Program-made: the position numbers and the translations under genes | NCBI GenBank assembly: GCA_023395515.1 | Contig: JAEWZB010000115.1 | Span: 1-61,554 of the forward strand | Length of the DNA: 61,554 nt | Reading direction: 5' to 3' | Source: Bacillota bacterium | Lineage (GTDB): Bacteria; Bacillota; Syntrophomonadia; Syntrophomonadales; Syntrophomonadaceae | Part shown: piece after piece, positions 9,205 through 16,844 of the stretch | How the letters are laid out: each line of letters opens with the position of its first letter | Numbering within the stretch: the first letter of the stretch is position 1 | Notes under the pieces: model-generated | What the model was told of the DNA's origin: nothing | What the model saw: the letters and a program-made list of their open reading frames with translations, nothing else | Databases searched by the model: none

Positions 9205-9274
9205 GTAGTACCCGAAGGGTACTACAGCAATAAAAAATCGTATGTGCGTTAAACCATAGTAGGCTAAGCCTACT
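9205..9274 (+). other. Two strong hairpins between pilin and pilD
   Basis: GTAGTACCC-GAA-GGGTACTAC (9205-9225) is a perfect nine-base-pair hairpin, and AGTAGGC-TAA-GCCTACT (9258-9274) a perfect seven-base-pair hairpin. Neither is followed by a T run, so they look more like mRNA-processing or stability elements, leaving abundant pilin mRNA and less pilD, than simple terminators. They match no riboswitch I can recognise. Confidence 0.55.
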
Positions 9275-9312
9275 GTTACCCGAGTGCGAACTAACAATGA
9301 AAGAGAAACTAA

Positions 9313-10053
9313 ATGCTTTTACTAACCTTCATCTTCGGCCTTATCATCGGTTCATTTTTAAATGTCTTGATATACCGTATTCCCCGGCGGGAATCAGTTA
9401 TATGGCCGGGAAGCCATTGTACTGCTTGCGGGCACAAGTTGACAGCTTTCGAATTAGTGCCCCTGTTTAGCTTTTTACTGCTCAAGGGGAAATGCCGTTA
9501 TTGTAGGAATGAAATTTCTTCTCTTTACCCGGCAGTCGAATTGATTACGGCTATAACCTTTTTCTTAATTATGCTCAAAGGCGGCTTAACGGTTTGGACG
9601 GTCGCAGGTTTAATCTTGGCTAGTATTTTAATTGTAGCGGCTTTTACTGATATTACCGCCGGCCTAATACCTGATTTATTAACTTACCCAGGCCTGATTA
9701 TAGGTTTAATTTTATCTTACTTTACCATAGGGGTTAAGTTAGCTTTAATCGGCTCGATCGGCTTTGCTTTACTATTCTTCCTTATCGTAGTTGTAACTAA
9801 AGGCGGTATGGGAGGTGGAGATGTAAAACTGGCCGCAGTTATGGGAGCATTTCTAGGCCCGGCCGGCAGTTTTATGGTTTTTGTTATTTCTTCCCTTTTA
9901 GCGTTTATGTGGGTAATACCCCTTTTAGTTAAGAGAAAAGCCACACGTAAAACCGCGATAAAATTTGGCCCTTTTTTAGCTTTAGCAGCTATATCAGTCT
10001 ATATTTACGGTGCAGAAATACTAAGCTTATATTTAGCGTTTTTAGGAATTTAG
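9313..10053 (+). CDS. pilD: Prepilin peptidase / N-methyltransferase PilD
   Basis: 246-residue membrane aspartic protease that cleaves prepilin leaders after Gly and N-methylates the new N-terminus. The N-terminal methyltransferase domain has the four-cysteine zinc site (CTACG and CRYC). Both catalytic aspartates are visible: one in AFTDITAGLIPD and the second in GMGGGDVKLAA (GxGD). About eight hydrophobic segments. Substrates should be the pilins at 8756, 10117, 10567 and 14626. Confidence 0.96.
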   Translation: MLLLTFIFGLIIGSFLNVLIYRIPRRESVIWPGSHCTACGHKLTAFELVPLFSFLLLKGKCRYCRNEISSLYPAVELITAITFFLIMLKGGLTVWTVAGLILASILIVAAFTDITAGLIPDLLTYPGLIIGLILSYFTIGVKLALIGSIGFALLFFLIVVVTKGGMGGGDVKLAAVMGAFLGPAGSFMVFVISSLLAFMWVIPLLVKRKATRKTAIKFGPFLALAAISVYIYGAEILSLYLAFLGI

Positions 10054-10116
10054 AAAATAATACTGTAGGGGCGAGCTTAGATCGCCTGGGTTAAAGGAGT
10101 ACAAGAGGTATTCGTG

Positions 10117-10560
10117 ATGGAATATGGACACAACCAAAAAGGTATGACTTTAGTAGAAGTGTTAGCTGCTTTAGTGCTTCTTTCTTTAGTAACCATATGT
10201 TTATTTACTATGGTTACTACCAGTTCGGTTTGGGTTTTTAAAGCTGGGCAGTCTACCCAAGCTATGACTATGGCTAATACCATCATGGAGGATATTAAGG
10301 CTAACTCTTTTGCCATACCTACGGGAGTTTTTGACCGGAATATGCTGCAAAACGACGTAGCAGACGGAGGTTTAGGACTTTCCTTTGATTATGGCGGGGC
10401 AGATAAGTGGGCTAACCTAGCGCCGGAAGTAATAATAGATAATATAGAGTTTGAGGGCAGTTCGACCGATAATCTTTTGCAGGTTACGGTAAAGGTAAGC
10501 TGGCAAGAACAGGGGCGTGAATTTCATAATCAGGTTATTTCCGTTATATCAAGAAGGTAA
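10117..10560 (+). CDS. Minor pilin, PilV/GspI-like
   Basis: 147-residue prepilin-like protein with leader ending NQKG, then MTLVEVLAALVLLSL. Methionine at mature position 1 and E at position 5 are acceptable to PilD. Probably a minor pilin in the initiation or tip complex, since three such genes are consecutive before pilM. ATG 10117 or the GTG three bases before are both possible. Confidence 0.85.
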   Translation: MEYGHNQKGMTLVEVLAALVLLSLVTICLFTMVTTSSVWVFKAGQSTQAMTMANTIMEDIKANSFAIPTGVFDRNMLQNDVADGGLGLSFDYGGADKWANLAPEVIIDNIEFEGSSTDNLLQVTVKVSWQEQGREFHNQVISVISRR

Positions 10561-10566
10561 TTTTTT

Positions 10567-11028
10567 ATGAGAAAAAATAGTAATGAAGAAGCCGGTTTTA
10601 CTTTAATCGAAGTATTATTAGCCTTAGCCATAGGCTCTTTGGTCATATCCGGCTTTCTTTCCGTTTTTTGGGCTGCCAGTAATGCTTATGAAAAGGGTGT
10701 AACTGCTTCTGATATTCAATATATGGCTAGAAGGGGTATTAATGATATAGAAAAAGATATTAAGGAAGCGGCTGGGGTGGCGATAAGCAATGAAGGGACC
10801 GAATTAGTTTTAAATAAAGATACCGAAAATGAAATTATATACCGGGCTAACAATAAAAATTTATATAGAGTTGCAAAAGGAACTTCTGTTCCTATTGCGG
10901 AAAACGTTCGTAAAATACAGTTTAAAGAGGTTGATAATGGCTTGGTAGAAGTCCAATTAGAAGTGGAAAGCCGCAGGCAAGAATATGTTTTATCTACCTC
11001 GGTATTTCCTCGCACGGCTAGACCCTAA
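10567..11028 (+). CDS. Minor pilin, PilW/GspJ-like
   Basis: 153-residue prepilin with leader ending EEAG and mature start FTLIEVLLALAIG. The following region (YMARRGINDIEKDIKEA) resembles the PilW/GspJ helix. It starts six bases after the previous gene stops and is translated with it. Likely minor pilin; exact family assignment is tentative. Confidence 0.85.
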   Translation: MRKNSNEEAGFTLIEVLLALAIGSLVISGFLSVFWAASNAYEKGVTASDIQYMARRGINDIEKDIKEAAGVAISNEGTELVLNKDTENEIIYRANNKNLYRVAKGTSVPIAENVRKIQFKEVDNGLVEVQLEVESRRQEYVLSTSVFPRTARP

Positions 11029-11046
11029 CCGGAAGGGGGTAAACAA

Positions 11047-12423
11047 GTGATACTGCAAAATGAAAAAGGTAACTTAATGCTGATGGCATTAATGGTGTTT
11101 CTAGTGGTAAGTATTATGGGTACTACCTTACTCACGGTGGCAGGCCTGGAAAATAAAATGGTTAATAATGATAATAAGACTAAACAAGCTTTACTTGCGG
11201 CTGACGCGGGATTAGAGATAGCACGGGATGTAATAATTGAGAAGTTAAAAGCTAAAACCCCTACTAATGACATTAAAGCTCTATTACAAGGTTATGAGGG
11301 AAATATTGGAACTAATTTAACTACTGTTATTGAGAAAGTAGATATGGATGAATTTAATTCAGATGGTGAAATTACAGTTACCGCAAGGGGCAGTTACCAG
11401 GATACTTCTAAAAAAGTTACCGTTACTTTTAAATTTGAAAATATGCCTAGTGAGCCGATAAGGGCGGATACCTTAAGGGTAGCTGGTCACTATGAGGAGC
11501 AGATTGTCCAGGAAAGATTTAGATGGCTGCCGCTTGGTTGGGAGCTTCAAACTGGCTATGTTCCGCGAGGTGAAGTTATCGTAAGCGGTGGTCCGGCAGC
11601 TTATAATAATATCATTACGAATGAAACTGTTTCCAGTAATCATTTTACTGAAAGGATAGATTTATATATTGCCAGAACCTTGCTGGGATGGACGGGGCTG
11701 GTAGATATTAAACGCCCTCCCAGGGTTCTAAATTCTCAGGATTTTCTCACAGTTGCTTCTACCGCCGGAAGTAATACCTCAACAAGCTTTACTTACGAAG
11801 ATGTAGAACATTTTTACGAATTAGCTCAAGCTGACCCGGAAAACTGGACTGTATGGAATCGGAATAGCTTTGATTTTAGCAGAGTAGATAAGCCATTTAA
11901 TTTTGTTCAGGCTAACCCTGTTGATATGGTAAATATTGAGGTGCGGGATAATTTTTGGACTCGCTTAAGCGGTAGGGCAGACCCATACCGGCACGGAAAA
12001 AATGTGGTCATTGTGAGTAATGGAGTATTGAATCTTAAATTAAATGGTGACCGGATTGATTTAACCGAGGGTTCTTTATACCTGCTATCCCCTAGTGGTA
12101 TTAACGTAGATAACCGCTACGGGCTGTTTAACAGTGAAAATATAACCTTTCAAAATACTAATCACAGCTTAACTGCGTATGCTTTAACCGGGCAAAATTT
12201 AACTCTTAATAGCCGTATTAAAAATTTATATATTAATGGTTCTTTGCAAGCAAGGGAAAACCTAAATATCGAGATAGAACGAGCTACTATTAATTGGGAT
12301 ATAAGTGGATATCACGGAAAAGTTTATTTAAGAGGCGAAAACAATGATACTCTAATCGATAATTTCCCATTTCGTTGGTCATTTTTAGGGGTAGGGAAAA
12401 CTATTCATTATAAACAGGAATAG
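11047..12423 (+). CDS. PilX-like pilus-associated protein with large beta-rich domain
   Basis: 458 residues, GTG start after GGAAGGGGG. The N-terminus has a hydrophobic helix (LMALMVFLVVSIMG) with a short charged leader but no clear G-F/E-5 cleavage motif, and an AADAGLEIAR segment typical of PilX/PilX_N proteins. The remainder, unusually long for PilX (often under 200 residues), is beta-rich with regular NLTLNSR / NLYINGS / NLNIEIE strands suggestive of a beta-helix or adhesin fold. By position it may be a tip adhesin or minor-pilin partner; this is inference. Confidence 0.78.
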   Translation: MILQNEKGNLMLMALMVFLVVSIMGTTLLTVAGLENKMVNNDNKTKQALLAADAGLEIARDVIIEKLKAKTPTNDIKALLQGYEGNIGTNLTTVIEKVDMDEFNSDGEITVTARGSYQDTSKKVTVTFKFENMPSEPIRADTLRVAGHYEEQIVQERFRWLPLGWELQTGYVPRGEVIVSGGPAAYNNIITNETVSSNHFTERIDLYIARTLLGWTGLVDIKRPPRVLNSQDFLTVASTAGSNTSTSFTYEDVEHFYELAQADPENWTVWNRNSFDFSRVDKPFNFVQANPVDMVNIEVRDNFWTRLSGRADPYRHGKNVVIVSNGVLNLKLNGDRIDLTEGSLYLLSPSGINVDNRYGLFNSENITFQNTNHSLTAYALTGQNLTLNSRIKNLYINGSLQARENLNIEIERATINWDISGYHGKVYLRGENNDTLIDNFPFRWSFLGVGKTIHYKQE

Positions 12424-12433
12424 GGTGAGAGTT

Positions 12434-13384
12434 ATGTTTATGAAAAAATCCCTGGTGGGATTAGATATAGGAACTTTTAAAACCAGGCTGGTTCATATGA
12501 TGCTTATGCGGGATAGATATGAACTGATAGATTACGCGGCCCTTGATACTCCAACCGGAGCAGTAGAAAATGGCGTTATAATACAGCCGGGATTGTTAGG
12601 GGAAAAGATGGGAGAGTTGACTAAGGAACTTAAGCTTAAGGGCAAAATGGTGATTTCCTCGGTAGCTGGACCTCAGGTATATATCCGTAATATAGCTATG
12701 CCTAAAATGAAGCTTAATGAATTACGTCAAGCCGTATATTACCAAGCTACCACTTTTTTACCTATACCAGTTGAAGAAGCGGTTATAGATATATTCCCCA
12801 TGAGAAACTTTGATTCTGATGAAGGCCCTAAAACGGAGCTATTTTTTGCTGCAGTCAGAAAACAACAAGTGGAAAGTTTAGAAGAATGCTGTAGAATAGC
12901 GGGACTTAATATGAAAATTGTCGATATAGAGCCTTTAGCCTTGAATCGGGTTATAGCCAATCCCAATAGCTTTAAAACTAAAGCATTTTTATATATTGGG
13001 GCAACCCGTTCCGGATTTTCTGTATTTGATGAGGAAAGCTTATTGTTTTACCGGCCTTTAGCCTTAGGGGCTATGGGAATTGACTTTAATCAAAACCAAG
13101 CCAATGATTATTTCAAACGGGAGGTATTGACGGAAGTTACCCGTTCTCTGGAGTATTATAATATGCAATTTCAGGCTTATCCGGAAACTATCATTTTATG
13201 CGGCTACGGCTCTAAGTTGGATGAATTAAAAGAAGTATTGAGCGAGAATGTTACTGGTTTAGTCCAAATAGGAAAATTACATAATGATATTACCTGCCCC
13301 CAGCATATAGATGAAGCAACCTTTCACCTACTGCAATATGAATACCAAATAGCCATAGGATTGGCTATGCGAGGAGGGATCTAA
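12434..13384 (+). CDS. pilM: Type IV pilus assembly protein PilM
   Basis: 316-residue actin-like cytoplasmic protein. The phosphate-1 motif is LVGLDIGTFKTRLV, and the FtsA/PilM fold ends with IILCGYGSKLDEL. PilM binds the N-terminus of PilN to form the cytoplasmic ring of the alignment complex. ATG 12434 follows GGGTGAGAG. It ends exactly at the pilN start codon. Confidence 0.92.
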   Translation: MFMKKSLVGLDIGTFKTRLVHMMLMRDRYELIDYAALDTPTGAVENGVIIQPGLLGEKMGELTKELKLKGKMVISSVAGPQVYIRNIAMPKMKLNELRQAVYYQATTFLPIPVEEAVIDIFPMRNFDSDEGPKTELFFAAVRKQQVESLEECCRIAGLNMKIVDIEPLALNRVIANPNSFKTKAFLYIGATRSGFSVFDEESLLFYRPLALGAMGIDFNQNQANDYFKREVLTEVTRSLEYYNMQFQAYPETIILCGYGSKLDELKEVLSENVTGLVQIGKLHNDITCPQHIDEATFHLLQYEYQIAIGLAMRGGI

Positions 13385-13926
13385 TGCAGCCCATTAAGAT
13401 AAATTTATCAACCAAAGCAGGCGATAACCATAAGCTAATAATCAGCATACTATTGATTGTTTTGCTGGTGGGCTCATTAGGTACAGGCATGGGTATTGCT
13501 TATGGTAAAGCCCGGCAAGAGTTGCGTTATCAAGAAGCTATTAATTTAAATCTTAAAGCAAAAAACACCGAGCTTAAGAAGCTTCAGGAAGTCATGGAAA
13601 AGCAACAGGATACCGAAAAACAATGGCAATCTAAAACTAAAAATGTAGAAGTGCTTATTGCAGAAGCAACACTTCTTAGTAGAGCTTTTGAGCAAATTGA
13701 AGCTGCAGTAACTCCAGATATTCAAGTTATCGGAGTGGAAATTGATAAGAGTAAAATTTTAGTAACCGGACTTTTTACTGAGCATACTGAAATAGCCAAA
13801 ATGTTGGCGGCCTTACGGGCAACAGATACCTTTAGTAATGTAAAACTAGTTTCAACCCAAGCAACCCCGAGCAGTGCTAAGCTGGCCTTTAAAATTGAAA
13901 CTATATGGGAGGCTCCGGAAAGATGA
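13384..13926 (+). CDS. pilN: Type IV pilus assembly protein PilN
   Basis: 180-residue bitopic protein. The N-terminus MQPIKINLSTK resembles the PilM-binding INLLP box of PilN, followed by one membrane helix (residues about 20-42), a coiled coil (KAKNTELKKLQEVMEKQQ) and a ferredoxin-like periplasmic domain. Overlaps pilM by one base and pilO by four. Confidence 0.88.
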   Translation: MQPIKINLSTKAGDNHKLIISILLIVLLVGSLGTGMGIAYGKARQELRYQEAINLNLKAKNTELKKLQEVMEKQQDTEKQWQSKTKNVEVLIAEATLLSRAFEQIEAAVTPDIQVIGVEIDKSKILVTGLFTEHTEIAKMLAALRATDTFSNVKLVSTQATPSSAKLAFKIETIWEAPER

Positions 13927-14588
13927 GGTTAACTAAACGAGAAATCATGCTTTTATCAGTATTTGGTGTATGTTTAGTCTTGTACCTTTTTTACGCTTAC
14001 TTGTACCAGCCCCTGATTAATTCTACCGAAAAATTAGTAAATGAAAATAATCAACTGGAAGCTGTCAGTGTACTAGCTGATAAACTGGATGCAGGAGATA
14101 GTAATAAAATATCAGATGAAAAATTGGCGGCATTCATAAAGCTTAACCAAAAGGTACCGGAACAGCCTTACATACCGGAAACTATTAAGCAAATAGAAGA
14201 TATGAGTAAAGAACATAATTTAAAATTAGTCAGGACTGAATATGACCAAGGAAAAGCTGTCCTGCCAGCAGATGAAGAAGTTAATTATAAAGAATGTTTT
14301 TTTGAAATAGAGGTTAAGGGAACCTACCTTAATTTGACTAAGTTAGTGCGGGATTTGGAAAAGACTGATCGGCTTTATGATATTGAGCGTATCACCATGA
14401 TGGCAGAAGCAACGTTGATTGAAGATTTGGAAACGGCTAATCAAGAGGTCGGCTATAGTTCCCATGATATTCTCATGACCGTAGTATTTAAAAGCTACTA
14501 TGATGAAATTGCCTGGCCCAACATTAAAGGGGTTGAAGAAATAATTTATCTTAATGAAATTCGCACCAATCCTTTTGCCCAACCGTAA
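13923..14588 (+). CDS. pilO: Type IV pilus assembly protein PilO
   Basis: 221-residue bitopic protein: short cytoplasmic start, membrane helix (FGVCLVLYLFYAYLY), coiled coil, then a ferredoxin-like domain. It heterodimerises with PilN in other species. ATG 13923 overlaps the pilN stop (ATGA), a translational-coupling arrangement. No pilP or secretin pilQ follows, as expected for a cell with one membrane. Confidence 0.87.
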   Translation: MRLTKREIMLLSVFGVCLVLYLFYAYLYQPLINSTEKLVNENNQLEAVSVLADKLDAGDSNKISDEKLAAFIKLNQKVPEQPYIPETIKQIEDMSKEHNLKLVRTEYDQGKAVLPADEEVNYKECFFEIEVKGTYLNLTKLVRDLEKTDRLYDIERITMMAEATLIEDLETANQEVGYSSHDILMTVVFKSYYDEIAWPNIKGVEEIIYLNEIRTNPFAQP

Positions 14589-14625
14589 TTTTTATTGAGC
14601 AACAGATTTATAAGGAGGCTTTTTA

Positions 14626-14976
14626 ATGTTTAAACTTAAACACTATGAACTTAATGACCGGGGCTTTACCCTAGTAGAACTAATTGTAGTAATGGCTATA
14701 TTAGCTATTTTAGCTTCCTTAGCCGTACCGAGATTTACTGGTGTTTTAAGTGGGGCTAAGGAAGATGCTAATAAGACTAATATTATGCTGATTGAAAGGG
14801 CTGCTGAGCTTTATTATTATCAAAATAACGAAAATGTAAGCGATATTGAAACCTTAATAAAGGATGGCTATTTAAAAGAAAATCCTCCCAATCCTTTTAC
14901 GGGTGTGGAAAATGGATATAAGGTAGAGATTAAAGACGGAGTTCCAACTGCCACCCTCGCAGGTGAAAGTAATTAA
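14626..14976 (+). CDS. Second type IV pilin
   Basis: 116-residue prepilin with leader ending NDRG, then FTLVELIVVMAILAI and a short C-terminal domain ending NPFTGVENGYKVE, a C-terminus also seen in competence/Geobacter-type short pilins. Nearly identical to the first pilin through the N-terminal helix and the SGAKEDANKTN stretch, so the two are paralogues; it is 22 residues shorter and lacks the glycine tail. AAGGAGGC upstream gives strong translation. Last gene of the pilus operon. The following 14977-15135 shows small hairpins but no gene. Confidence 0.92.
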   Translation: MFKLKHYELNDRGFTLVELIVVMAILAILASLAVPRFTGVLSGAKEDANKTNIMLIERAAELYYYQNNENVSDIETLIKDGYLKENPPNPFTGVENGYKVEIKDGVPTATLAGESN

Positions 14977-15135
14977 GTCGCGGGAACATCAGGTTATGTT
15001 AAAAATCTATACCATCCTCGGTTGCTATATAATAACCCATGCAAAAGACGCTTAGCGTAAGGAACCATCACAGGGTTAGAGCAAACTCTGCAAGCAAAGG
15101 GAGAATTCTGATATTATGAGTCTCTTATCCTGCTG

Positions 15136-15465
15136 CTAAATAACACTGGTACTTGCAACTGGCTTAACTCCGTTTATAGTTAATTCGTTAATAATCCACA
15201 TTTTTTTTATCCCTATTGAAATAGGGATTTTCTCTTGGACGGGTAATACATTATGAGCTTTCCATACCGTTATTCCATCCACCGTATAAGAAGTAAAAGA
15301 ATTTATTGCTCCGGGATGGGGTTTACCCGGGCGAACTGCCGGGGTCAGGTGAGTCACCTGTTTGGCACATCAGCGTCCTCCGGAGTGGACCATTTGCATA
15401 TAAACCGTAACATTTTCGCCTTTGCGCTTAATATAATCTTGGGCTTCCTGACTAATTTCAAACAT
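15136..15465 (-). CDS. Predicted selenoprotein, CC/Se-motif type, in-frame UGA as Sec
   Basis: 109 residues if the in-frame TGA at 15372-15370 is read as selenocysteine (residue 32). The ATG at 15465 follows AAAGGGTG. The protein begins MFEISQEAQDYIKRKG and reaches HSGGR-U-C (TGA then TGT), continuing in the same frame through AVRPGKPHPGAI, YTVDGITVWKAH and a C-terminal IINELTINGVKP to TAG. The UC pair and overall layout match what I recall of the small CC/Se motif (seleno)protein family of Clostridia, whose other members have CC. A hairpin CAGGTG-ACT-CACCTG (15360-15346) begins nine bases after the UGA, in the right place for a bacterial SECIS. Function unknown; a thiol/selenol redox role is inferred. 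A nonsense-mutated pseudogene is the alternative. Confidence 0.82.
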
Positions 15466-15502
15466 AAAATTCACCCTTTCCTGTAAGGATTAATCTATAA
15501 AT

Positions 15503-15532
15503 AGTTTAACATACCCCTTATGGGTATATCAA
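15503..15532 (-). promoter_or_regulatory. Selenoprotein promoter with CsoR/CstR-like operator in spacer
   Basis: On the minus strand TTGATA (15532-15527) and TAAACT (15508-15503) are spaced by 18 bases. The spacer plus the -35 edge contains the palindrome ATACCC-CTTAT-GGGTAT (15511-15527). Sites of form ATACCC..GGGTAT are recognised by DUF156 repressors (CsoR for copper, CstR for persulfide, FrmR/RcnR relatives). A second half-site ATACCCCC lies near 15549. The regulator is not in the window; assignment to that family is inference. Confidence 0.55.
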
Positions 15533-15655
15533 TGTAAAATTATATTGTATACCCCCTAAAAAAATTGCTGCCAAAGCAGGTAAAACAATGGTATATGTCG
15601 AATACACCATCTTTGGCTAGTAAAAATTAGTTATTGAAATGAAATGGGAGGTAAA

Positions 15656-16777
15656 GTGGAGAAAATGAAAATTAGAAAAATTACAGGTTTGTTATTAGTA
15701 TTTATGCTCTTAACCGGATTAGTAGCAGGTTGTGGTAATTCCCAATCAAATGATGGTGAAGCTCCAGATAATAAAGAGGAAAAGTTTTTAGTAGGTTTTA
15801 TCTATATTGGTGAACCAGGGGATGCGGGTTTTACTTATGCTCATGATTTAGGCCGTCAGTATTTAGTGGAAAAATTACCTAATGTAGAAACTAAAGTTTT
15901 TGAAAATGTTCAAGAAGGCAGTGCTGATGTAGAAAGAAGTCTGGAACAGTTGGCTCAAGAAGGTTGTAAAGTTATTATTGCCAACAGTTTCGGTTACGGG
16001 GATGCTGTGCATGAAGTAGCTAAAAGGCATTCTGATATAGTATTCTTACATTGTTCCGGTTTGGAAATTGCGGAAAATGTAGGAACATATTTCGGCCGTA
16101 TTTATCAGGCCAGATATTTAAGCGGTATGGTAGCCGGGGCTATGACCGAGAATAATAATATCGGATATGTAGCTGCTTATACTATTCCTGAAGTAGTACG
16201 GGGAATTAATGCCTTTACTTTAGGAGCCCAATCAGTTAATCCCGATGTGAAGGTTACCGTAGTTAAGACTAATACTTGGTATGATCCTAATATAGAAAAG
16301 CAAGCTGCTATCAGTCTCTTAGAAAAAGGGTGTGATGTAATTGCTCAACATCAAGATACCCCTTCTGCTCAAATTGCAGCTGAAGAAGCCGGTAAATATT
16401 CAATTGGTTACAACTCCGATATGGCTAAATTTGCCCCTAACGCTCATTTAACTTCACCAGTATGGAACTGGGGTCCTTATTATGTTACCGCCGTGCAACA
16501 AGTTATGGATGGTACTTGGAAAACTAGTGCTTACTGGGGCGGGCTAGATGAAGATATTATTGACTTAGCTCCTATTTCTGATAAAGTTCCCGCTGAAGTT
16601 AAGGAACAAGTTGCAGCTAAGAAACAAGCTATGATAAATAAAGAATGGGATGTATTTTATGGCCCTATAACAGACCAAGCGGGCAACCTCAAGGTTAAAG
16701 AAGGAGAAAAGATGACTGATGAGGAAATGCTTAGCTTTAATTGGTTTGTAAAAGGTGTGGAAGGCAAAATAGATTAA
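15656..16777 (+). CDS. BMP family ABC transporter substrate-binding lipoprotein
   Basis: About 373 residues. The signal peptide ends LVAGC (lipobox), so the mature protein is lipid-anchored outside the membrane. The BMP/PnrA fold is recognisable from FIYIGEPGDAGFTYAHDLG, from IIANSFGYGDA and from VAGAMTENNNIGYV. PnrA/NupN-type proteins bind purine nucleosides; others in the family bind autoinducer or riboflavin-type ligands, so nucleoside uptake is the likeliest role. GTG 15656 (four bases after GGAGG) or ATG 15665 are both possible starts. Receptor for the three genes that follow. Confidence 0.93.
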   Translation: MEKMKIRKITGLLLVFMLLTGLVAGCGNSQSNDGEAPDNKEEKFLVGFIYIGEPGDAGFTYAHDLGRQYLVEKLPNVETKVFENVQEGSADVERSLEQLAQEGCKVIIANSFGYGDAVHEVAKRHSDIVFLHCSGLEIAENVGTYFGRIYQARYLSGMVAGAMTENNNIGYVAAYTIPEVVRGINAFTLGAQSVNPDVKVTVVKTNTWYDPNIEKQAAISLLEKGCDVIAQHQDTPSAQIAAEEAGKYSIGYNSDMAKFAPNAHLTSPVWNWGPYYVTAVQQVMDGTWKTSAYWGGLDEDIIDLAPISDKVPAEVKEQVAAKKQAMINKEWDVFYGPITDQAGNLKVKEGEKMTDEEMLSFNWFVKGVEGKID

Positions 16778-16804
16778 TTTAGTTGCTGTAATAGCTAAAG
16801 CATT

Positions 16805-16826
16805 AGGGCGGCTTCGTGCCGCCTTT
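16805..16826 (+). terminator. Attenuating hairpin between binding protein and transporter genes
   Basis: GGGCGGC-TTCGT-GCCGCC followed by TTTT. A partial terminator here would leave more mRNA for the binding lipoprotein than for ATPase and permeases, a common arrangement in ABC importer operons. Confidence 0.75.
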
Positions 16827-16844
16827 TCAGTTGGAGGGAGTATT

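Noticed and set aside
14977..15135. Possible structured RNA after the second pilin
   Set aside because: Only short stems (GGTTAT/ATAACC, CGCTTAGCG, AGAG/CTCT) appear and no known riboswitch core or T-tailed terminator; too little to call.
15136..15357. Ordinary 73-residue minus-strand gene starting at GTG 15357
   Set aside because: The same frame continues upstream through a TGA to an ATG with a proper ribosome site, and the upstream part completes the selenoprotein family layout; the GTG lies in the SECIS-like hairpin.
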